Origin: Parapristionchus giblindavisi
Taxonomy: Eukaryota; Nematoda; Chromadorea; Rhabditida; Diplogasteridae
Direction of reading: 5' to 3'
Length of the DNA stretch: 64,000 nt
Assembly (NCBI GenBank): GCA_943737045.1
Contig: CALSFV010000337.1
Coordinates: 186,001-250,000 of the forward strand
The translations under genes were made by a program, and so were the position numbers. Numbering within the stretch: position 1 is the first letter of the stretch; the number at the start of each line of letters is the position of its first letter. Below the pieces are notes generated by a model. It was not told the DNA's origin. It saw nothing but the letters and a program-made list of their open reading frames with translations, and did no database searches. Below, in pieces: positions 11,956-22,189 of the stretch.

Positions 11956-12051
11956 TGATAGGCAGTTTTTGAGGAGCAATACATAGTAGTTGGAAATGAA
12001 TTGAGCAACCCCGTGTCCGATGGCGAGATGAGTTCAAGAATTTACTCGTAG

Positions 12052-12173
12052 GCATGAACAGTGTGCCTCCACCGATGGCTCTGACTATGCCCAATGCGGC
12101 TGCAGTTCAGGCGGGCGCACGACCTGTCACGGGTGTGATTCCGATGGATGCAGAGGGCGCGAGAAGAGGATAG
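12052..12173 (+). pseudogene. proline/alanine-rich exon E1, unidentified
   Basis: After a TAG acceptor an open stretch begins MNSVPPPMALTMPNAAAVQA and ends GVIPMDAEGARRG before a TAG at 12171. A second, degenerate copy of its end is at 27745-27800, with the same downstream 'gatagaaggaaggaggagg'. It precedes E2 and could be the helicase N-terminal region or the C terminus of another gene. I do not recognise it. Confidence 0.4.
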
Positions 12174-12648
12174 AAGGAAGGAGGAGGAGGTATTTATTTA
12201 GTTATTTATCCATCACTTAAATGAAAACAGTGTGAAGGGTGTACGATTTTAAGCGCACACCCCGAGATATTTCGAAAACATCCATCCGGACAGCTTTGAT
12301 TATCTGCAATTATATTACCGGAAAGTAACTCGAGGTGTTAAAATTTACTCACAGGGTGTTAGAATTTGTTTGGGTATGCCCTATTATCACTAATAGTTCA
12401 CACCCAAGCAAATTCGGTAAGTAGTATAGCATAGTATTGTGCAGTAGTGGTTAGTAGCTGATCTGCCCTCCCGCATCTTTAGTGTCTCATGGCGTGCATT
12501 ATGGCGCGAAACCTACGCTGAATGTCAATATGCATTCCAAGTTAACAACATACATATATATATATATTCATATCATTATTATATTATTATTATTTTCTAA
12601 TATTTTTAAAATTATTATTATTTATTTTCCTTATCGTTATCATTTCAG

Positions 12649-12755
12649 TACAACAGTCTGGTGTCGGGCGAGAAGAAGGTGGAGCGAGAGCGTCGAAAGA
12701 GACTGTACGAAGACGAATATCTGGAGGGAGATGATAGTGATGATGATGAGAGGAG
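12649..12755 (+). pseudogene. DDX42: DDX42-like exon E2 (acidic N-terminal region)
   Basis: Acceptor catttcag, then YNSLVSGEKKVERERRKRLY and EDEYLEGDDSDDDERR, donor gtattt. It joins in frame to E3 at 13478. The charged N-terminal region of DDX42 proteins has a similar FDEENAYFEDEE stretch, but similarity alone is weak; the assignment rests on its position before E3 and E4. Confidence 0.55.
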
Positions 12756-13477
12756 GTATTTATTGATTTTTGAATTGATTTTATTGATTTTAAAAGTTTA
12801 TCGATTTCAAATAATAATTAGTAGTCATTTTATTTCGACGCCATGATAGTAATATGAAAAGGCGAAATGCTAGCAATCATAATAAGATCGAATCAATTGA
12901 TATGCCTTCAAAACCATACGTGGGCTCCACCCTCCGATTTTCATTTCCAGCGGCAATGCCCGCCCACGTATGTGATATACCCTCAAAACGAGAAAATGTG
13001 TTTCACCAACAAAATTAAGAATAAAACAAAAACAAAAGTGTGGAAGATTTTCCCGTATCCTACTCCCCCTCCTACTCGTGTTGTTTTCTCTCGTTTTGAC
13101 GGTATATCATACATTTTCGGTATCATCGCCTTTGATTTTTATATAGTGGGCCAATTCTCGAAATAGGGTGGGTTGATTCACAAAATTCGTTATTTTCGCT
13201 TAAAAGTCGGCATTGTTAGGCTACTTTTCGCATAAAGCTGCCTGAAATTGGTTTATATAGTGGGTCAATCCTTGCATTGCGAGGGTATGGTAATGTATGC
13301 GGTATATGGCTCTCTGTATGAGAATGGATATCAAATTGGAATATTATCTTGTACATTTCATAATTATTGCCTCTCGCTTGGTTAGTTCGAAAGTTACGGG
13401 GAGAAGAGAATACTTGTGAAAGCGATTATTTTTTGGTCATTTATTGATTTATCTACCCAAAACTACCGTATCCTCAG

Positions 13478-13988
13478 ATCGTCGCGAGACCGTGATCGCC
13501 GCAGCAGAGACAAGAGGGACGATCGATCGAGGTATGATTAGGCTTGTACAAAAATTCAAACTGAATTAAACATTAAATGTTTCTTTCTGATGATATGGTG
13601 AAACCTTTATTCAACAGGAAAAGCGCCCAATGAAAACTTGGCATAAAAACATTACGGTATGGTACACCGTAGTGTGCTTTTATCGTCCGCACTCTCTCAC
13701 TTGTGCGTACTCCATCTCTCTCATTCGCGATCTACCTTTTCCTCTATCATACCTTGAACCCCTCCTGTGATTCAACAGTGACAGTAAAGGCTATCGTATG
13801 ATTAGGTCTATATAATGTCTATCACAAAGGAATTAAATATCAAATATGTTTACGTTGATATGGTGATGGTGAAACCTTGATTCAGCAGGGACAGTGACCG
13901 TCATAGGAAGGAGGAGAAGAAGAACGTGGAAGAGGAAGAGGAGGAGGAGGATGAGTTGGATGCGTTCATGAGCGGAATCAATAAGCAG
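13478..13988 (+). pseudogene. DDX42: DDX42-like run E3-E4
   Basis: E3 (13478-13531) encodes an Arg/Ser/Asp run, SSRDRDRRSRDKRDDRSR. E4 (13889-13988) encodes RHRKEEKKNVEEEE and then DELDAFMSGINKQ, like the DPLEAFMAEVEDQ part of human DDX42. Frame and GT-AG sites are intact. Only 7 bases of E5 (gcttcga, 14271-14277) follow before the inner foldback begins. The same exons recur in inverted order on the other palindrome arm. Confidence 0.7.
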
Positions 13989-14277
13989 GTATACATGTAA
14001 CGTAAAAGTGCCAGGGTAGATTTATATTTATATTTATTATAGTAATGAAACAAGGCGAAGGTGTACGAGTAATTAGAAGATCAATGGTTCGAAATGGCTG
14101 TCGTTTGTGAAGGGTTTGGAGAGTGGGTATTAGTGAGAGAGAAGGGAGGAAGATAGTAGATACGATATCATACAGTAGGTTGTCCCATATTTGATCTATC
14201 CATGTTCGTATTACGGAATCGGTGATTATTGATTTATAGCAAATTATTGATTGATTTTCAGTCTTCAGGCTTCGAGT

Positions 14278-15834
14278 AATTGAATGACACTAATTAAGAC
14301 AGTTCGCCGTGAGGAAGAGGTGTAACCATGAAACACGATTCAACCAGTGGCCGTATGCAAGAACCGTTTTCTGGGAGAATGTGACGTCATTATTGTAGGC
14401 GGAGGCGTTTTCCAAAAACATAGGGCAAGCACATCACAAACTGCAAAACAACACTATATTTTGGGATTTAAAAAAAAAACCTAACCGCTTTTTCAAAATC
14501 TGTAGCATATTACGCCTGCCACGAGAGAATTGAGCTGAGAGTGGGAATGAAGAAATATTTTGAAATGAGTTAGGACCATTTTTGGACATCTCTAGGCATG
14601 CCCTACCAGCCCCCAAAGTCTCATTATGCAATTTTTATTTTGGGGCTCGATATACCGGTTCGGTAAGGTGAGCATGAATTTCTCGCTTCTGGTGCGTTTT
14701 ACCGAAAAAGTGTCACAAAAATGAATCCGCTCTTGTTTCGAAGTCTATCGATCTAAACAACTCAGAGGTCATGAAAATGTTTCTGAACAGAGCTACACTT
14801 CGAAGCAAATAACTCAAAAATTTAGGAAAAGGAGGTGCTCTTCTTCCGGTATGTTATTTAGTTTTTCATGCGCTTTCAAATAAGGGGTGTGTGAAAAAAT
14901 ACTTTAATGCGTTCATATAGTTCATCCCCTTGTTAATTTCCTGATGATTTGAAGTCATTTTTACCACCCACAATCTCTCTTTTCACACACTCTCTCGCCC
15001 ATTCCTTTTCATTCCATCCCATTCCATTCTGCACCGCGCGGTCTCGAGCTCGCGGTGCGAAATGAAACATATCGTTTTCTCCATTTCTCGTCCGTCTATT
15101 TCTTTCACTCTTCGACGAGAGACTGTGTGAAACGAGAGATTATGGGTGGACGAAAATGACTTAACAAGGGGATGAACCATATGAACGCATTAACGTATTT
15201 TTTCGCACACCCCTTTTTTATTTGAAAGCGCATGAAAAACTAAATAACATACCGGAAGAAGAGCACCTCCTTTTCCTAAATTTTTGAGTTATTTCCTTCG
15301 AAGTGTAGCTCTGTTCAGAAACATTATCATGACCTCTGAGTTGTTTAGATCGATAGACTTCGAAACAAGAGCGGGGTCATTTTTGTGACACTTTTTCGGT
15401 AAAACGCACCAGAAGCGAGAAATTCATGCTCACCTTACCGAACCGGTATATCGAGCCCCAAAATAAAAATTGCATAATGAGACTTTGGGGGCTGGTAGGG
15501 CATGCCTAGAGATGTCCAAAAATGGTCCTAACTCATTTCAAAATTTTTCTTCATTCTCACTCTCAGCTCAATTCTCTCGTGACAGGCGTGATATGCTACA
15601 GATTTTGAAAATGCGGTTAGGTTTTTTTTAATCCCAAAATATAGTGTTGTTTTGCAGTTTGTGATGTGCTTGCCCTATGTTTTTGGAAAACGCCTCCGCC
15701 TACAATAATGACGTCACATTCTCCCAGAAAACGGTTCTTGCATACGGCCACTGGTTGAATCGTGTTTCATGGTTACACCTCTTCCTCACGGCGAACTGTC
15801 TTAATTAGTGTCATTCAATTACTCGAAGCCTGAA
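14278..15834. mobile_element. inner foldback element at the palindrome centre
   Basis: Ends taattgaatgacactaatta and taattagtgtcattcaatta. It contains 'ggtgtaaccatgaaacacga', which elsewhere lies in the E5-E6 intron, and a block ('tctctaggcatgcccta', 'ttggggctcgatataccgg') that recurs as a single arm at 27905-28380. No transposase frame is visible. Confidence 0.55.
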
Positions 15835-16109
15835 GCCTGAAAATCAATCAATAATTTGCTATAAATCAATAATCACCGATTCCGTAATACGAACATGGAT
15901 AGATCAAATATGGGACAACCTACTGTACGATATCGTATCTACTATCTTCCTCCCTTCTCTCTCACTAATACCCACTCTCCAAACCCTTCACAAACGACAG
16001 CCATTTCGAACCATTGATCTTCTAATTACTCGTACACCTTCGCCTTGTTTCATTACTATAATAAATATAAATATAAATCTACCCTGGCACTTTTACGTTA
16101 CATGTATAC

Positions 16110-16533
16110 CTGCTTATTGATTCCGCTCATGAACGCATCCAACTCATCCTCCTCCTCCTCTTCCTCTTCCACCTTCTTCTTCTCCTCCTTCCTATGACGG
16201 TCACTGTCCCTGCTGAATCAAGGTTTCACCATCACCAAATCATCCGAACTAATATTTAATGTTCAATTCCATGGCAGTTGAATGAAAAACACACCTAATC
16301 ATACGATAGACTCGGACAGAGACGATAAAGTCGCACCATACCATAATGCTTTTAGGCATTTTGCACAGTTTTCAATGAGCGCATTTCCTGTTGAATCAAG
16401 GTTTCACCATCGTCATTTCATCCAAACAAATGTTTAATGTTTAATTCGGAAGGATCAATTATTGCAAGCCAAATCATACCTCGATCGATCGTCCCTCCTG
16501 TCTCTACTGCGGCGATCACGGTCTCGAGAAGAT
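16110..16533 (-). pseudogene. DDX42: DDX42-like E3-E4, inverted arm
   Basis: Minus strand: E3 at 16480-16533 (SSRDRDRRSRDRRDDRSR) and E4 at 16110-16209, encoding KKVEEEEEEEDELDAFMSGI. Exon lengths equal the plus-strand copies (54 and 100 bases) and the frames are open. The intron between them differs in length from the left arm. Confidence 0.75.
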
Positions 16534-16920
16534 CTGAAAGGATACGGTAGTTTTGGGTAGGTAAATCAATAAATGACCATATATAATCGATTTCCCAAGT
16601 AGTCTCTTCTTTTCGCAACTTTCGAACTGACCAAGCGAGAGAGAATATTTATGTTGATATGTATTTATAAGATAATATTCCAAATTGATCCACTCTCACA
16701 TTAATGCGAATTCTACTGTTGTGTTACAATCGGCATACTTGGTTTATCGGAAATCATGCTTTTTAACATAAAGATCTAAATGAATCCATACCTTTTTGAT
16801 TCTTGATATGAAAGACGCAGAGATCAAAGATCAATTATATCAAAGATTAGACTAATAATTTTAAAGGGCATTGGTTTTGTATTCAGGAAGATGTGATCTA
16901 TAGTTTTTCCCGACCAGTGT

Positions 16921-17097
16921 CTCTGGTATTTCAAAACATAATGTGGACTATATCAAGTTAGACGCAAGCCAAATTCAAGTGGCGTACATACTGCAATCCA
17001 TTTCGCCAAATGTTTTTTTTCACTTGAAGTAGACGTACAAGTCTACTTCAATTTAGTGACGTATTTTAAATAGATTCTGCGTTTTGAAATACCAGAG
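16921..17097. repeat. CTCTGGTATTTC MITE, copy 1
   Basis: Terminal inverted repeat ctctggtatttcaaaac...gttttgaaataccagag, about 177 bases. A second member with the same outer 11-12 bases lies at 50345-50552. Confidence 0.55.
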
Positions 17098-17159
17098 TTA
17101 GTGGCGAAAAAACGATGGTCACCGTCGTTAAATGAATGGAATAGTTAAAAAAAACCAAC

Positions 17160-17240
17160 CTCCTTGGGCGGTAAACCTTGCATTGAATTCATCAATCTTC
17201 TTCTTCCACTCTGGACGCGGGTCTGACGCCACTGGAGGCG
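17160..17240 (-). pseudogene. DDX42: DDX42-like exon E22 fused to the intron-17 acceptor
   Basis: Minus strand: the intron-17 end (gatctctcgctattcag), which should precede E18, is followed directly by the second half of E22 (APPVASDPRPEWKKKIDE...). The phase happens to fit E17, so an E17-to-E22 transcript would read VATDVA-APPVASDP. The join is a recombination within an exon. Confidence 0.75.
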
Positions 17241-17969
17241 CTGAATAGCGAGAGATCAAAGATCAAAGATCATAAGGATCAGTACATTCGAAGTATTTAT
17301 TACAATGAAACTTATAAGAAACATCTTAAAACATCACAGGCAATTTTACTCTCCGCATTGGCAATACTAAAAGGTGAGAAGGTAAAGGCACAACCCGTCA
17401 TGCAAGGCGCACGAAGTACTGGGGGTGATCACTGCTATGGTAATACAATAGCGCATACACATGATCAGGAATCACAATAATAATTTGTTGCGCACACAAA
17501 CAATACGCTTTCAATGCCTTTCAATGCTTCCACTCTATCAATTCAATTCAACCTTAGTTCGGAAGAAATGATGCTTTGATCAACTAGAACAACAACTAGC
17601 CTTATTCAACACCCGTTTGAAACTCTAAAACAACAGAAGGGTCAAAGATCGAAATAATAATAATAATAACAATAATAAATAATAAAAATAATGATAATAA
17701 TAATAATGCACTATATATGATCAGGAATTTTTCAATGTTACCACTCTATCAATTCTACCTTAATTAATCATAAACGACGTTTCTATCAACTAGAAGAACA
17801 ACTAACGTTATGCAGCACCTATTTGAAACTCTAAACCAGCAAGGTGAACACACATATTGATGATATTTCGTAAAATCTTATTTAGATAGCTTATTAGTGT
17901 TAATAACAATAAACCATGAGAGATTTTTAAAAATACCAAGGCCCAAAGATCAAAGATCAAAGATCAAAA

Positions 17970-18054
17970 CTGCCACATCGATAGCCACCATGAGAACGTC
18001 TTCAGATGCTCGTTCCTCTCGTGCTGCAGCATGTCTGCGTGCAGCAGAACCAAC
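17970..18054 (-). pseudogene. DDX42: DDX42-like exon E17 with 19-base deletion
   Basis: Minus strand copy of E17 lacking about 19 bases around the GKHVHL codons, which shifts the frame. The donor is also altered. It is followed (leftward) by intron 17 and the chimeric E22. Confidence 0.75.
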
Positions 18055-18781
18055 CTAATCGATGGTCAGAATATTGATTTTTCTTGATCATTATTTATTT
18101 ATTCACCCACATTTACCAATTAATTCAGTAAATTATAAAAGCAATGCGTGTGTTGCCCGTATAGAAGGCACTTGTACGAAATTGGCTTCCAACTAGCTGC
18201 TAAACAAAAACGAAATATTCGATGACCCCCCTTTTTCCTCCCTTCCCTCCTCGCGCTCCCTCTGATCTACGTACTATTTCGCTTGGCCTCCCTCTAAATA
18301 TAACACGATAATATAATATATAATATAATATAGTAATATAATATAGTATAATATAGTAATATAATATAGTAACGTTGTGGCTACTCTCGTACCAAATATA
18401 CAAGTGTATTTTATAAAATAAATACGGTCAATAAATTTAACAAACAAGCATGACAACTAGAAGCGCTACCAATCTAATTCAGTCCCTATGTGAAACACTA
18501 AAATAGCAGGCTGAACACAATCGCTGTGTGTGTATTTTTTTTTTATTATTATTAATAATTAAGATCGCTGGTCTAGCAGTGATCACCCGCAGGACTTCGT
18601 GTGCCTTGAATAACGGGTTATACCTTTACCTTTATATTATTATTATTATTTCGATTTATATAAACAATTCATCAACAAATTACGATGGAATTGATTATGA
18701 TGCTGTTCGAAGGCAGAAAAAATATTGAAGTTTGCTACAACCCCATCACTACAACATCAGAGCGAGAAACCGGAATCTCAC

Positions 18782-18860
18782 TTGAAGTCCCTCTGTTGCA
18801 ACTTCGCCGCGACGATGTCCGCGTTCGCCTTCTTCGTCACGAATATGAGCACTTTGTCGG
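18782..18860 (-). pseudogene. DDX42: DDX42-like exon E16
   Basis: Minus strand 79-base exon, DKVLIFVTKKANADIVAAKL then QQRDFK, with its usual donor gtgagattccgg. The first Gly is changed to Asp. It leads into the damaged E17 at 18054. Confidence 0.8.
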
Positions 18861-18973
18861 CTTGAAGATCAAAGATTAAATATCAATGATCAAAGATCTA
18901 AGATCAACTTAACATTGCAGATTGAATTTTTGAAAGAAAAAGCGGAACAAAGATCTTTGATCTATACCTAAAG

Positions 18974-19183
18974 AAATCGAAATTGAAGCCGACGCCGCAA
19001 ATGAAACCAAGGGTGAGAAGAAAGATCAAAGAGCAAAGATCAAAGATCAATCTTGTTCAGTTATCGTACGATAGTGGCGGCGCACGGATAGTCGAGATTC
19101 CGTCATACGTCGAGGAGGGCACGATACTCAAACCGTGCAAGCAAGCTAATAAACTAACTGTGAATTGTAAAAAGTCGAACTAA
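18974..19183 (+). CDS. gene X, 3' end: two short exons, unidentified
   Basis: Exon 18974-19012 (KSKLKPTPQMKPR) and exon 19061-19183 (LSYDSGGARIVEIPSYVEEG and on to KKSN, stop) are joined by a 48-base GT-AG intron made largely of the gatcaaag repeat. Reading straight through the intron is also open. An inverted copy of the second exon and about 300 bases downstream is at 27250-27702. In both places gene X ends tail-to-tail with the DDX42 C-terminal exon E23. Function unknown. Confidence 0.4.
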   Translation, partial: KSKLKPTPQMKPRVRRKIKEQRSKINLVQLSYDSGGARIVEIPSYVEEGTILKPCKQANKLTVNCKKSN

Positions 19184-19490
19184 CGGAGCGAGAACGAACT
19201 CATATCCTCAAACTGTGATATACACTGTGGAATACCCTACAACAACTCGACTAGTTCGCTTTTACCCCATCACGTATAAACTGTTAAACTATATTTATTG
19301 ATTGTTTTTAAACAATTTTATTGATTGGCTACAATAATTTTGATGTCCTTTTCACTTCTCGAAATCAAAGAGACAGAGATCAAAGACCAAATATTAGATA
19401 GACCAATAATTTTAAAGAAAATTGGTTTTGCATTCAGGGAGATGTGATCTATGCATATTTCCTTCTTAGTTACGAAAAAACGGAAAAAAA

Positions 19491-19537
19491 CGATCTGCTC
19501 TTCTTCGCTGCTGATCCTTCATCATTCTTCAGTGCTT
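19491..19537 (-). pseudogene. DDX42: DDX42-like exon E23 (C terminus)
   Basis: Minus strand: acceptor gattttag, then EALKNDEGSAAKKSRS. DDX42 proteins end in KKSRWDS-like residues; here the Trp codon is lost (agatcg instead of agatgg), so the normal end is broken. Confidence 0.65.
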
Positions 19538-19576
19538 CTAAAATCAAAATTGTAATCTGAATTTTAATTATACATC

Positions 19577-19724
19577 GACACTCTAGAAGCCCAGGTCGCC
19601 CCAAAAGGGGCGGAGCCAATTCCCGATTAGATCAAAGATCAATCCGGGTAAGTATAGTTTTGTCCTTAGAATCCCTAAACTAGATTGTCTAAACCAGGAA
19701 TATAATCTCGGCTTCTGGAGTACT
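19577..19724. repeat. Merlin-related MITE, copy 1
   Basis: Ends cactctagaagcccaggtcgcc and ggcttctggagtac resemble the terminal repeat of the Merlin element at 45392-47093. The body (gggcggagccaattcccga, tccctaaactagattgtct) is shared with elements at 48820 and 54193. Confidence 0.55.
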
Positions 19725-20322
19725 AATTCGAATGGAAGCAAAGTTGATTTTACTTTAAATATAATTAAATTAAATAAATATTATTATTAATATATTTATT
19801 CGGTGATCAATGAAACCTCGATACAGAATACCAAAATTGTTTCAGAGAGATGTGAACTGTAGTAGACTCAAGAAGATTTAATTACACATAACGCAAACCA
19901 AATAGGGATAGGATATTGATGAAACGAGCAATCTGCGCGTTTACTTTCAGAAGATAGGAGCGCAAGTGGCCTACTAACTATTCAAATAGAAATAGAACAT
20001 AGATATTTATAGATATTTATTATATTTATACACTTATTTATTATTCGTTTGAAATGTTGTCACATCTTTATTGGATGTATAATAAATAAATAAAATAAAT
20101 AAATAGATAACCATGAAAATGTACTCATGAAATTAGATATTAGTGAATAAAAACTAGTTATTAGTATAGTTATTAGTACTGTACTTTTTTTTTAATAAAG
20201 TCAATTATATTTTATTATTTTAAAATCATTTTACTGTTACTAATTCGATAGGATGGGCCGTGAGGAAAAAAATCAAATCGATCAATCAAAAAACGATAAA
20301 TCAATCAATCCCCCAAACTAAC
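19725..20322. other. AT-rich stretch, no gene seen
   Basis: Sequence resembling intron 22 of the helicase (compare 53860-54190 in reverse), with several short AAATA and TTTATT runs. No coding signal. Confidence 0.4.
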
Positions 20323-20500
20323 CTCCTTGGGCAGTAAACTTGGCATTCAATTCATCAATCTTCTTCTTCCACTCTGGACGCGGGTCTGACGCCACTGGAG
20401 GAGTCGCTGTTTCCGATGCTCGAAAACTCTGGCGCCTCCTGTAGCGTCAGACCCGCGTCCAGAGGGGAAGAAGAAGATTGAAGCATGGAATGAGGCCTGA
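20323..20500 (-). pseudogene. DDX42: DDX42-like exon E22 with internal inversion/duplication
   Basis: 20323-20400 is the 3' part of E22 on the minus strand. 20414-20487 is the same exon part on the plus strand (ctctggcgcctcctgtagcg ... gaagaagaagattga), and 20490-20510 returns to the minus-strand start of E22 with its acceptor (gaatgaggcctgaaatc). A piece of the exon has been copied in reverse into itself. Confidence 0.75.
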
Positions 20501-20599
20501 AATCAATCAATCACATCAATATATCAATCAATCAATCAATCATTCAATCAATAATTTAATAAATAACTCAATAAACCGAGACCACAGCTTCTCTAGATA

Positions 20600-20760
20600 T
20601 TCTCTCGCGCTACGGAGCATTAACGCTAATTTTGATTGAATATCAAAGATCAAAGACTAAAGATTAAAGATGAAATATTAAAGATCAAAGATCAAGGATT
20701 GAAGATCAAAGATCAAAGATCAAAGATCAAAGAATGAAGATCAACACATTGGTTGACCTA
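20600..20760. repeat. gatcaaa heptamer array
   Basis: Runs of GATCAAA(G) units. The same unit occurs throughout the window beside helicase exons, always as gatcttt on the helicase sense strand. Left of E8 this is the intron-8 end, but no E9 follows. Confidence 0.6.
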
Positions 20761-20873
20761 TGCTCAGGCCAGGTCCAACTATCGAAGAGAAAGTCATTAC
20801 ATTATTACTGTTTAATTAAGAATAAGATCAAGGAAAATATTAAATAATTAAATAAATAAATAAATAAATAAGC

Positions 20874-20929
20874 ATACATTGAGTCCCTATTACATTCGCA
20901 GTCGTTGCGTATCCATGTAGGTCATGTTC
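20874..20929 (-). pseudogene. DDX42: DDX42-like exon E8 with two stops
   Basis: Minus strand 56-base exon: NMTYMDTQRLRM then TAA TAG where other copies read AAA TTG (KL). The donor is GC instead of GT. In DDX42 this segment lies just before the Q-motif region. Confidence 0.8.
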
Positions 20930-21194
20930 CTGCAAGGGCACACATCAATTCATTACTAATCTCGAAAATATAATTACTCCTCGTAAGTTTATGTTTCAGC
21001 TTCGATACATATTATCTAATTGTTTTTGGAATGCAATGTAATCGTAACATCGGAAATCGACAAAAAACCTACTGAATCTGACGACCAATTTATCTAACAA
21101 AAGCAGTTCTCAATTCTCAATTGTCAGTTCCCATTTGTCATTAGTCTGACAAACTTTCCCCATTTGTCAATTCGCAACAATTCGGAGTATTCAC

Positions 21195-21283
21195 TTCATA
21201 TCCTCATGTTCGACATAGAAGTTCTTATGAAACGGTGCATAGTTGACGATGGAATGATCGAGTACAGGCAGGGGATCGATAAT
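21195..21283 (-). pseudogene. DDX42: DDX42-like exon E7
   Basis: Minus strand 89-base exon: IIDPLPVLDHSIVNYAPFHK then NFYVEHEDMK, donor gtgaat. Human DDX42 has IIDPLPPIDHSEIDYPPFEK at this place. This copy is closer to the family than the one at 62806. Confidence 0.85.
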
Positions 21284-21675
21284 CTGAAAGAGGTAGGGAG
21301 TAGATCATCCACAAGTAATATGATGATAATCAATGAAATACATTTTAAAGTATCAAAAGTAAGCGATTATTCCAATCACTTTCATATGCCAGTCTATGAA
21401 CATAGGTCGAAAAGCTACGCTACGCTACGCTCCTGACGTGCCTCCACCGTAACGACGGAGGCGTCCACTTAAACTGAGTAGATTGCTAATATCAAACAGG
21501 ATTATTGAATAAATACAGTAGAAATACTGTAAATATTACATTAATGATGAATATCCTTTCGAAATATACATTCTGCAGAGTTTGCGTGGACCTCCATCGT
21601 TAAGGTGGAGGCACGTAATAATTGTCAACGTAGAATTCCATAACTCTCCCCTGGCTGTTTCATTTTTCAGTATAC
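21284..21675. other. E4-E7 interval lacking E5 and E6
   Basis: Contains a small inverted pair (gcctccaccgtaacgacggaggc at 21430, cctccatcgttaaggtggagg at 21590). No helicase exon E5 or E6 is recognisable. Confidence 0.4.
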
Positions 21676-21775
21676 CCGCTTATTGATTCCGCTCATGAAC
21701 GCATCCAACTCATCCTCCTCCTCTTCTTCCTATTCCACCTTCTTCTTCTCCTACTTCCTATGACGGTCACTGTCC
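21676..21775 (-). pseudogene. DDX42: DDX42-like exon E4 with two stops
   Basis: Minus strand 100-base copy of E4. Two in-frame TAG codons interrupt it (HRKxEKKVExEEEE). Splice sites look intact. Confidence 0.75.
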
Positions 21776-22135
21776 CTGCTGAATCAAGGTTTCACCATCA
21801 CCATATCATCCGAACAAATATTTGATATTTAATTCTTGGATTGTTGACGTACAATACGCCTAATCATACAATAGTCTCTACTGTCGCTGTTGAATCACAG
21901 AAGCGGGGTCAAGGTGTGACAGAGAGAAAGGTAGAGCGCGAAAAAGAGAGGAATTATGCAAAATTGAGAGAGCACAGACAGTAAAGGACACCGTGGTGCA
22001 ACAACCGTAATGCATTTTGCCAGGATTTCAATGAGTGATTTCCCTGCTGTATCAAGGTTTCACCATTACAATATCATCCAAACTAATATCTAACGTTTAA
22101 TTCATACTAAAAATAAATTATACAACCAATCGTAA

Positions 22136-22189
22136 CTCGATCGTTCGTCCCTCCTGTCTCTGCTGCGGCGATCACGGTCTCGCGACGAT
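22136..22189 (-). pseudogene. DDX42: DDX42-like exon E3, damaged splice sites
   Basis: Minus strand 54-base copy (SSRDRDRRSRDRRDERS). The donor reads TTACG where others have GTATG. The intron to E4 carries a partial copy of the intron-3 repeat. Confidence 0.7.

Larger units (their letters stand above)
13300..16700. repeat. 3.4 kb palindrome carrying E3-E4 on both arms
   Basis: The two arms are reverse complements centred near 15047, where 'gcaccgcg' faces 'cgcggtgc'. The inner 14278-15834 part is nearly identical between arms. The outer parts, with E4, E3 and intron 2, differ more. Arms still match at about 13330 ('aattggaatattatctt') and 16670 ('aagataatattccaaatt'). Confidence 0.85.
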
